This document shows, one piece after another, positions 11,277-20,694 of a stretch of 64,000 bases of DNA. The stretch is taken from contig CP038110.1 of assembly GCA_004519485.1 (NCBI GenBank), positions 434,001 through 498,000 on the forward strand. The letters run 5' to 3'. The stretch's first letter is position 1; every line of letters begins with the position of its first letter. The translations under genes and the position numbers were made by a program. The notes under the pieces are model-generated. The model ran no database searches, had not been told where the DNA came from, and was given only the letters and a program-made list of their open reading frames with translations. Origin of the DNA: Nannochloropsis oceanica (taxonomy: Eukaryota > Sar > Eustigmatophyceae > Eustigmatales > Monodopsidaceae).

Positions 11277-12440
11277 CTGTTTGTATTTTCATATGTGGTT
11301 GTTTTCGCGGTCAACGGGGCATGCAAATTCATTGAACGTGAACGCGCGAGCCCTTCATCTAGTAGACTGCGGCCGGAGGATCGCTGGGCCAAGGGACCGG
11401 AGGGTCGCTGAGCCTCCGGACCACGGCGCAGAACGGACATGAATGCGGAGAGAGAAAGCCCATCACAAAGATGCTGTCCGACTAGAAGTTATGCTTAGGA
11501 AGCATAATATGTGAGCGGCCCCGCGACTTTGGGCGAGCGTGGGTTTAGAGCTTGGTATCGATCTGCGCTCTGCTGCTAGTGTACGTGGGATCCAAAGCAA
11601 ATGCAAACTCTCAGGGTGTCTCGGTTGGACAAGCTCGGACCATGGTTGATGAAATAAAAAACCAGCGAGAAACGGGTAACAGCGATAAGCGATGGGCGTC
11701 TCACAACGGCGTCTTCTTCGCCAAGGAGTTCGTGCTGCAGGTTTATGGGTCGCTCAATAGAAACTGTGTCGTCTCTTTCCATGATCTTCGGTACAAGCAT
11801 GACCACGACATTGCTTGTGGTGTGTCCGTTTCATGGCTATACTGCGTGCTGAGTCGTGCGGTCCTTTGATTTCTTGGCCCTGTCCTGCAGCAGGTTCTAA
11901 GGAAACGTTGCACAAGGAGGGGGAGATCATGGAAGAGGCCATTACCATATCTGCCAAATAGGTCACATGGATTCGTATAACGATTGCTCTTCCTCGCCAT
12001 TCTTCTTGCTTTGCTTCCAACTCCTTTTCCAGTCTATGGCAGAGGCCAAGCTGCGTTGCCACAGAGGGCATGAAGATACGTAACTCCGTTGCTCCTTTTC
12101 CCCCTTCTTGCATTGCTTTCACCTCCTTCCCTAGACCGCGGATATCCCTCTTCAGAAGGCAACTGATTTAAGTTCCACTGGAGAAACCTGAGCACACAAA
12201 GTAATCAAACACAGCAAGTTCGCCAAAGGTCGCATCAGCATTCATTCTCTACTTCTTTCTTTTCTCATCTCCGTAGCTCGCTTCATTTCTCTTTGATTCT
12301 CATTTGGCCATTCATGGAAACATAAAGCCGCCCGTCTTGAGTCCTTGAGTACATCTATGTCTATGCCTCTATGTATGTATGTAAACACGCTTCCTGCCTC
12401 ATTCAATCTAACTCTACCCTCCTTCCCGGGCACTCCAACT
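11277..12440. other. Spacer with one doubtful minus-strand open frame
   Basis: Mostly spacer between the Cys/His-rich gene and the F-box gene. A minus-strand frame at 11754-12122 (122 codons) has a plausible amphipathic helix (LGLCHRLEKELEAKQEEW) but no family I recognise. It could be a small gene, a terminal exon or chance. Confidence 0.35.
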
Positions 12441-15400
12441 CTAATCCATCATCTCTCCCCCATCCTCTCCGACCTTCCTCTCCTCCTTCCTTTCCTCCTC
12501 CTCCCTTACACGAAAACTTTTCAACATGGCCACCGTCGCCGGTATAGGTTGCAAGCACACCATGGCATGCCCTTCTCTATGTCCTTGATACTCCTCCTTC
12601 GCCCATGCCCGGCCCTGAAACCGGTACCGGTGCGTCTCCACCGGCAGCTGGCGACAGGCCTGACACAAGTCATAATCCTGGCATATACAACATTTAAACC
12701 GTGGGCCCTTGAAATCTAAACAACCACACCGATCGCAACAAAACCCCAAATGCCTTCCCAAACTGTACTCCAGCGTTTCCCGTGCATTGGTATGGGCATG
12801 TTCGAAAAACGTGTTGCGGACACGGAAGCGTTGAGTCCCCAACTTTTCAAACAAGTCAGCCACTGTGTCAAGAAGAAGACGAGGGCGGAGACGGGAGCCT
12901 CGGGGACGAACACAGAGCGAGGCATCGGCCGAGAGGGACACAGGGAGGGAGGAAGGGCGGGGTTGCTGCAGCATAATGGAAAGCGGACAGCGTCTTTCCT
13001 CAACCTTGGCGGTTGGGCCCGTCCAATCAACGACTGAGGCTGCTTCCGTTAGCAAGGCATGCGCGAGATTCTGATATGCCCGTTGCACTTCCCCTTCCTG
13101 TCCCACCAGAAAGAAACACAGAATCTGTCCATTTTCGAGCCGAAGATCTTTGAGAGTTTTGGTCGGGTGATAGTCCAAGCACCGGAAATGCGATCCTCCC
13201 CTTTCGTATTCCTCATGCTTCTGACAATCCTGCCGGTCAAGTGCCGCCGTACTTCCACCCCCCACTCGCTCCACCCCACGCCCTCCGTTTCCCTCTCCAT
13301 CACTCAATGCAGGAGACTGCCAGTTCGTCGGTGGTGTCTCGACGACAATCCGAAGCCCCTTCCCTCCTCCCTCCCTCCCTCCCTCCTCCTCAGGCAGTGC
13401 CTCTTTGGACATATAATCCAAGAGGAATTTAATGGGCGTAGTGATGGGAAGGAGGGCATGTGCCCAAAACTCGATGGAAGATTCACTGCTACTGCTGCTG
13501 CTGCTACCGTCAAGAGTGATGGTGGTGGTGGTGGTGCCGTGGGTGGTAGTAGTGGTGGTATTCGTGTCATGTCCAGAAGGGACTAGACACTTCAGGAAGA
13601 GGAGGATGGAGTAAGGAGGCTCCTGCTCCTGCTCCTGCTCCTCGACCTGCTGTAGAGCGACATCGACAGCACTGTCAGCACCCAAAGGAGGAGGAGGAGG
13701 AGAAGGAGAAGGAGGAGGGGCATGATCCTGGTCGTCGCCTAACAGATCGTCCTCGCCGTCCTCCACGTCGTCGTCCTCCTCGTCAACTTCATCCATCATC
13801 ATCGGCAGCAGCGGCTGCTGCTCATGCTGCATCACCGGCTCCTCTTGCTGCTGCTGCTGTCCCCCTCCCTCATGCATACCCCCGACTGGTGCTGCCACCA
13901 CTTCCGCTGCTTCTACTACTGGTGGTGGTGGTGGTGGAGCTGCTGCTGCCAATTCACGCCACTCCGTGTGCCCCGCGGGTTCCAAAGGGTCAGGCAACAT
14001 CCTCAACCCCGGGGGAGTTACTTCAAGCGCCTCCTCCTTCCCCACCCTCACCAATCCCGCCCTTGCTTTCCCTCCTCCTGTCGCTGATTTCAGCCCACCA
14101 TCCCCAGCAATCTCCACCCACACCCTCGCCTCGCCCACGCTATCCACATGTGCATCTAGAGCCATAGCGAGCGTCTGGTGCTCTTCCAATGTCTCAATCG
14201 AGGCCTCTGCCCAGTCCAAGTCCTCAGGCAGGGAGGGATGGTCGGAGGGAGGGAGGCTACGAACAAGCTCGCGGGGAGCAGCGGGCAAGTCCGCCCATGG
14301 TTGGGTGACAGTCCAGAGGCGGAGGGAGGAGGAAGAGGAAAAAGTCAAGGAGGGCGGGAGCAGGTCCCGGGCAAGGAGGCGGCGGAAGGCGGCGACGGTC
14401 ATACATTGAAAGACCTCGTAGACCCGGAATGGTGGTGGGTGGGTGGGAGCGAGGGAGGAAGAGAGGGAGGGGTTGGAGCTGTCGGTGTCCTTAGTGGGAG
14501 GGGCGACAGCAGTGGTGGGTGCGCACGTCCAGGACGCGGGGGACGAGGACGGGTTGGCAACTGCCGAAAGAAGAGGAGGAGGAGGGGGAAGAAGAGGAAG
14601 GGGGTTCAAATCCAACTCGTCCTCCTCCCCTTCCTCCTTCGCCTCTTCCCTCCCTTCCTCGTCTTCATCTTCTTCCTCCTTTTCCTCCCCCTCCTCTTCC
14701 ATGCCCTCCTCCATCTCCATTATCACCCCTCCCAATCCTCCTTCTCCATCTCCTAACCCTTCTATGTCAACCGCCGCCGTAAACGCCACCTGCGGCTGCT
14801 CCGCGGGTACCAAAGGAGGAGGCGGGGGGGGAGGGCTTAAGCACGACCTAACCTTCCCCCCCCTTGCCGTGAGAGCCGCATTGCTGAACTCAGCCAGGCC
14901 AAACCCTCGATACCCCTTCATTGCGTCCGACGTGAACAGTTTCAACGACAAACACGCCAGACGCAAATGGGCCTGGACTTTGATGGATCCCTTCTCGGAT
15001 AGATAGCCGTTGGCATGTTCTTGTAAGCGGCGGAGGGAGACGAGGCGATGCACCCCCCATTCACGGCAATTGGGTTTAAACCGATCGTGGAGCAGGTTCG
15101 ATACTCACGGTAAGTTACGCCGAGCGCCCGTTTGGTTGACCACTGCCAAAGCGAAGGCCACGCAGCATTCCCATGTGTCGATAGGAGGCAGGCCATTTGC
15201 GCTGTGGATGTTGGGGAGGTAGTCGGCCATGGGATCCATGCACAGGCGTCCAGAGGGGGAGAGGCCGCGGACGTACTGGGTAGGGCAGCAGGTTAGATAG
15301 ACCGAGACGCCGGGCTTGGCGAGGGGTACGTAGGGGTTGCCGTTGGGATCGACGATTAGTTGGAAGGTGTAATCGCCCAGGAGGAAGGTGGGGGAAAAGC

Positions 15401-15809
15401 GGCGGGCGGTGTTGGTCAGGCAGTCGGTGACTTCCCATTCGAAGAGGGTGGAACGATCCCGCCGGTTCTGATCGCGGAGCAGCGTTTTCCATTCTCCGTT
15501 GTAAAGTTGGAGGGCTCCAAGCTTTTCGGCGTGGGGGTATGTGACTTGCCCGGCAGCTTCCCATAGGGCAGGATGGTCGCAGCACTCGTAGAGCTCGCAG
15601 CAGACTTGCGCGGAAGTGCTGAGGTCGCGAGCCTCCAGGTGAGAGAGGACCGAGTGAATCACGCCTGTGGGGAGTCGAAGAGATGAACCAAGGGACGCAT
15701 CGTTAGAGCCGCTGCGGCTTGAGGGGCGTACGGTTGTCCCGGGAGGCGGTGAACGAGCAGCGGCGGTAGTCTCGATCTGGGAAAAGGACGGGCCCAAAGG
15801 CGTGGCCAT
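12441..15809 (-). CDS. F-box, MATH, USP7-type ubiquitin-like and ZZ zinc-finger protein with one in-frame TGA
   Basis: From ATG 15809 the frame reads an F-box (about residues 48-92: LPTGVIHSVLSHLEARDLST, VCCELY, ALWEA) and then the first half of a MATH domain (FEWEVTDCL, FLLGDYTFQLIVDPNGNPY, WECCVAFALAVVNQ). A TGA at 15107-15105 interrupts it. The same frame then continues with no shift: DRFKPNCREWG, HRLVSLRRLQEHANGYL (MATH C-terminus), acidic and proline runs, two stretches like the USP7 HUBL/ICP0-binding domains (FRVYEVFQCMTVAAFRRLL; SILLFLKCLVP, PITTPIKFLLDYM, ENGQILCFFLVG), and a C-terminal ZZ finger (CDRCGC, FKCCICQDYDLCQAC). The total is about 1122 codons. USP7 has MATH, protease and Ubl domains; here no USP protease is visible. 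A role as an SCF substrate receptor is inferred. The TGA may be an assembly error, a true interruption or a readthrough site. Confidence 0.75.
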
Positions 15810-16421
15810 GGTGATGGCTCGGTTTTTTCCACTCCCGCTCCTCCTCGTCCTGACGCGTGCCGCGGCAAAGAGCGCCCTGGTGGAAAGCTTGATGTGGCAG
15901 TGATCAATGCGGATCGTTTGGGAGAGGAAGAGGGAATTTGAAGGCCGTCCCGCTCGAAAAATATTACCCTCCTCGGTCCTGGCTTTGGTTCGGGGAGAGG
16001 GGAAGGATTGGAAGGAAAAAGTGAGCTCGTTCGTTCAACGAAGTTCTTTGTGCGGCGGCCAAAGACAGGGAGAGGGACGACGGGGGTAGGACGCTCGGAT
16101 AGTTACTGAGTGAGGAGGGAGATTACGTGAAACGTGCCATCAGCTCCACATGTTTTTGCACAGCAAAAGGGCGAGAGGAAGTAGAGTTATGCAAGTGTAA
16201 CACACGCCATACCATACACGTTGAACATGAACATCAGGTCTCTTATCTTCTTGCTCACTCACCACTCTGCTCCCCATACACTCTCTTCACCAACGAAACC
16301 TTGTGCAGGACACGGTGTTGTTGTCAAGGTCATAGCATATTAAAGAAGACCGACGGCACAACCGTCCGCTTAGGTGGTTTCTGCGTTGTTCCGTCCGCCC
16401 TCCGCACAAGGAGTCTGGAAC
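15810..16421. other. Head-to-head spacer between the F-box gene and PDAT
   Basis: About 610 bp of promoter sequence shared by divergent genes. No TATA-like or other motif stands out with confidence. In-frame codons just upstream of the PDAT ATG contain no ATG. Confidence 0.5.
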
Positions 16422-19400
16422 ATGAGCCCGCAAGGAGAGGACGGCGGCCCCGCCGACTCGACGACGACGAGGACGACGACGTCTGAGGCGATGGCCATGC
16501 CGGCAGGAGCAGCAGGGACAGCAGCCACATCTGCATCAGACAGTCCTAGCAGTCACCAAGATGAAGGGGGTGGTCCTACCCAAACGGTCCACCGCGGGCC
16601 ACACCCGGACATTCACGACCAGGGGGACAAGACGAAAAAGAAGAAAAAGAAGAGGAAGGATAGAAAACTCCAGAATGAGAGCGAGGACCAGCAGCAACAA
16701 GACACCGACAGCCACGCATCAAGTCGCCCCACCACTCCGATCAACATGACCCCTCCCCGCTCATCCCACGCCCGCAGCCCTTTCGGCGCTGGCTCTCCAT
16801 ATGAACATACCCTCACACCTTCCAACATCGACATTACCGTCCTGGAAGGACTTGCCAGCGGCGTGGGCAGCAATAATGGCGGGCCTTCCCGTGACAACAC
16901 CCCCAGCCGCAGCCCCTCCCGCCGCTCACGTCACGCTCGTCGGGCCAAAATCGCCGCTACTACCAAGAAACGTAAAATATTGGGTAGTTTCATCCTTGGT
17001 GCTATCTTCGGAATGAGCATTTTGGGGTGGGTACTTCGTCACAAGTACCCACAGTACGTCCCCTCCCTCTCCCCCAACCTGAACCTCAACATCTCCGCTG
17101 TCCTCCCCGCGGGGTTTGGCCTCGGCCTAAGTGCGGGGGAGTTAAACAGCACTATCCTCACCGATATATATGGATACATGTCCTGGGCTTCTACTCCGGA
17201 GACGTACCCGGGCCTACAAGCGGCAGAAAAGAATTATAGTGCCAAGTATTCAATTGTCTTAATCCCGGGGTTTGTGACGACGGGCTTGGAGGTCTGGCAG
17301 GGGGAGGAGTGCGCGAGCAGCTTGTTTCGGAGTCGCTTGTGGGGGGCAGTGAGCATGTTGCAGGTACGTACGTGCACGTGAGGAAAAACACGTGAGGATA
17401 GACTAGATACCTCCCTTCTTCCCTCTTTCTTTCCCCCCATCAATGATGGACCACTCCCTCCCTCCCTCCCTCCCTCCCTCCAGACCATGCTAATGAAGCC
17501 CGAGTGTTGGACGAAGCACATGGCGCTCGACATGGAGACAGGGCTGGACCCGCCCAACATACGGATAAGAGCGGCACAAGGACTGGAGGCCGCGGACTTC
17601 TTCATGCCAGGGTTTTGGGTTTGGGTGCGTGATTGAGGGAGGGAGGGAGGGAGGGAGGGAGGGAGGGAGGGAGGGAGGGAGGGTTCAGCAAGGAACACAC
17701 ACTTATTCGATTCACCCCCATTTTCGACTTCTTAGGCGCGTCTTATTCGAGATTTCGCTGCGATCGGGTACGATCATTCCAATCTCGCCCTTCAGTCTTA
17801 CGACTGGCGGCTCTCCCTCCACGACCTCGAGCGACGCGACCACTATTTCACCCAGCTCATGTGGAAGATCGAGGGCTTGGTGAAGATCAATAAGGAGAAG
17901 GTGGTGCTCGTTGCGCATAGGTTAGGAAGGGAGGGATGAGGGAGGGGGGGAAGGAGGAAAGGAAGGAGGGGAGGGAGGGAGTGAAAATCTCCCTCCTCGG
18001 CTGGAGCTGTCGGAGCGGATCTCTCACTCATATACTACTGTCTCCCTCCCTCCCTCCCTCCCTCCCTCCGTTTACCTCTCAGCTACGGCTCTAACGTCAT
18101 CGTCTATTTCTTTGCCTGGGTCGAATCCCCCAAGGGCGGGAACCGGGGAAAGAAGTGGTGTGAAACGCACATTAAGACGTTTGTCAACATTGCCGGGCCG
18201 TTACTCGGAGTGGTGAAGAGTGCCTCAGCGTATGTGAGTGGGGAGATGCATGATACAGGTAGGCGCGGGAGGGGTAAAGGGATGGAAGAAGGGACAGTAA
18301 AAACATGATTGATGCTTTGGATTTCAAATCAGAAGCGTCTCATTCGACTCACCTTCCCCTTCCCTCCCTCCCTCCCTCCCTCCCTCCTTCCCGCCCTTAC
18401 TTCCCTTGTGCCGCCCATAGCCGAGCTAGGACCTCTGGAAGGCATTTTGTTCGGCAAGAGCAACAACGCGTTCCATCGGACCAACCGTCGGCGTTTGTTT
18501 CGAAGCTGGGGGAGCCTGACTGCCATGCTACCCAAGGGAGGCAACCAATTATGGGGTAATTTGACACACGCTCCGGAGGATTTGGAATGGGACGTGGTGG
18601 TTTCAGGGGTGGGAGGGATGGAAGGAGGGATGGAGGAGACGTGTTTGCCGCATTTGGAGAAGGAGACGGGAACCTTCAGCTCGGAGGAGATGGAGGGGAA
18701 GAAGAGGGAGGGGACTCGGGACGGGGAACCTGCAGCAGCAGCAGCAGCAACAGAGGCTGCAACAGGGGCAGATGGGATCACAAGAGAAGAAGGAGCCAGA
18801 GGGGAAGGAGGAGAAGAGGCCTGTATCACGCATGGTGAAGCGCGTCGGCATCCTCTGCACCATGGACAGATATTGGAGTTCACCCCGCTCACCCCCCTTG
18901 TCGCTGATGCTGATGCTGCCCATGCTGCTGCTGCTCCTCCTGACAGGCCCCCTCCGCGGCTTTCTGATACTACGTCACGTCCTTCCAAAAGCACGAATCG
19001 GAGCGTGGAAGGAGACCACCAGACGGCTAAAAGCGCCGAGGAGGCAGCAGCCGCAACCCAGCCAGCAGCTCAGGTGGAAAAGGACGATGCGGCCTCTGCG
19101 GGTATCACTGCCTCTCTGCCTCCTTCGAACAGAACATGTAAGGAGGGGAAGGGGGGCGGGCCGGGCCAGGCAAGGGTGAATTGGACGATGGATGACGTTA
19201 TTCGTTACTTGAGCACCGACCCAGAGGACCCTTATTTGAGGCGAAGAATGACAGAGGATTATTACTTCGGCCCGCCGGTGAGGGACTTTCGGAGGGAGAA
19301 GCACGTGAAGGATGATAGGAAGTACTGGACGAACCCCTTGACTGTGCAATTACCCATGGCACCCTCCATGCAGATTGTGTGTTTCTATGGTGTGGGCAAG

Positions 19401-19811
19401 GCGACGGAACGGGCGTATATTTACAAGGGAGATACGGAGGGACGGCCAGACGTGATGGACATAAGCGTGAGTGACGCTTTGAGAAATATCTCGGGGGGGG
19501 TCGTCAAGGCAGAAGGCGACGGGACCGTTACGCTGATGTCCCTAGGGTTTCATTGCGCACGGCTGTGGAGGGAGAGGGTGCACAATCCCGCTGGCATTGG
19601 CGTGACCACGAAAGAGCTGTGGCATACCACGGGTGGTTTGCTGTCGATGCGCGGGGATGGAGGGAGTGCAGATCATGTTGATATCATGGGGAATACCAAG
19701 ATGGCTGCGGATTTGTTGAAAATTGTGAGTGGGCAGGATGAGGAGGAGGTGTATGGGCAAGATGTGTATTTTTCGAGGATTCGGGAGATCAGCGATAAAG
19801 TGTCTTTGTAG
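16422..19811 (+). CDS. PDAT: Phospholipid:diacylglycerol acyltransferase (LCAT family)
   Basis: PDAT moves an acyl group from a phospholipid to diacylglycerol, making triacylglycerol at the ER. Exons: 16422-17363, 17484-17624, 17736-17920, 18083-18258 and 18421-19811, joined in phases 0, 0, 2 and 1, for 944 residues. Residues 1-185 are disordered. One membrane anchor follows (about 190-207: GSFILGAIFGMSILGWVL). The LCAT core shows IVLIPGFVTTGLEVWQGEEC, the lid-like MALDMETGLDPPNIRIRA, YDWRLS, the nucleophile Ser in VAHSYGSNV (split over the exon 3/4 junction, AG|C), the Asp in EGDGTVTLMSLGF and the His in ADHVDIMGN. All three catalytic residues are present. A non-conserved insertion of about 180 residues, rich in Glu, Ala and Gly, lies between the Ser and Asp blocks (18600-19150). 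Intron 3 starts GTTAGG. Start: first ATG in frame. Confidence 0.95.
17364..17483 (+). other. PDAT intron 1 with (CCCT)n 3' tract
   Basis: GTACGT...CCAG. The 3' end is an extended CCCT repeat (about 17457-17481) acting as the polypyrimidine tract. Confidence 0.9.
17625..17735 (+). other. PDAT intron 2 with (GGGA)n tract next to the donor
   Basis: GTGCGT...CTTAG. Twelve GGGA units at 17635-17683 begin 10 nt after the splice donor. They could form RNA G-quadruplexes or pair with the CCCT tract of intron 1 across exon 2. Confidence 0.9.
17921..18082 (+). other. PDAT intron 3 holding both G-rich and C-rich complementary tracts
   Basis: Donor GTTAGG, acceptor CTCAG. A GGGA/GGAA-rich stretch (about 17926-17985) and a TCCC repeat (18041-18069) in the same intron could fold into a hairpin that brings the splice sites together. 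Confidence 0.9.
18259..18420 (+). other. PDAT intron 4
   Basis: GTAGGC...CATAG, 162 nt, with a TCCC repeat at about 18361-18390 before the acceptor. Coding resumes with GCC (Ala) formed across the junction. Confidence 0.88.
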
Positions 19812-20694
19812 CTAAGAAGTAGTGTGAAGAGTAATGGAAGTACGTGTGCGCGTGCATGGCCCAATCTTTACAATTGGTGGAAGATGTAGCAGTGGTGGGA
19901 TAGTGAGATGAGAGGGGAAAGAGAGAGAAAGTGTGAGCGAATAAGAAAAGTGAGATGTAGCAAGCACTCTGGGAAGAAGGTTTGGAGTGCAGATGGGAAA
20001 AAGGCCGCAAGCAAGCACAACAAATGAAGCAACGAAGATGGCCGGGTAGAATCTACTCCATACCAGCCTACATTGTCTTATTAGTTACCTGCTACCACAT
20101 ATGGCCCCTCCTCCCCTTCCTGCTAACCCCGCTCATCCGGCTCATCCTGCTCGTCCTCCTCTCCCCCTCCTCGTCCTCCCCATCTTCACCCTCCTCCTAC
20201 TCCTTCTCCTCGTCCTTGTACTCGTCCTCGTCCTCACCCAACACAACGACTCACCCAATTTCCTTGCATGGCCTTCGACATTTCCCATGGCGCACATGTA
20301 GCTCCCGGGAGCTGTGTTCAGCACACTGCTGACACCCCGGTGTCTTGCATCGATTGCCACCTCCGTGTTCATACATATCCCTTCCTTACCCGTCCCCGAG
20401 AGCTAGCTGTATTCAGCACTCTGCTTGCATCCCGGTTTCTCGCATCGATTGCCACCTCCATGTTTTGTGCCCTTTCCCTCCAATAATAAACATATAGGAA
20501 AAAGGCTAGCGCTTCGCATCATGATGATCGCCAAATTCTACTCACAATTCCGGCGCACATCAAACTCCAAAAACTCTATTTGTGAAGCTGTCTGCAAGTG
20601 AGGCCTGCCTCACTATCCTTATCGTTCTACCTCTCCTCCCGCAACCCGAGATCTTTCACACACCCATCCACAGACCAACCTCCCCATCCCCCTC
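19812..20694. other. Spacer between PDAT and DCTN4
   Basis: No gene seen. It contains TCCTCC-type low complexity at 20130-20240 and a diverged direct duplication (20310-20369 and 20405-20464). The last 100 bp are C-rich and presumably hold the DCTN4 promoter and leader. Confidence 0.5.
20310..20464. repeat. Diverged direct repeat, about 60-bp units, 95-bp offset
   Basis: Both units read AGCTGT-TTCAGCAC...GCATCGATTGCCACCTCC-TGTT. I count 8 mismatches in 60 aligned bases with no gap, at 20310-20369 and 20405-20464. It is an old local duplication of unknown meaning. Confidence 0.75.

Noticed and set aside
15020-15108. An 89-nt GTGAGT...ACAAG intron that would remove the in-frame TGA of the F-box gene
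   Set aside because: It would delete conserved MATH residues (DRFKPNCREWG to RRL) and shift the frame (89 is not a multiple of three).
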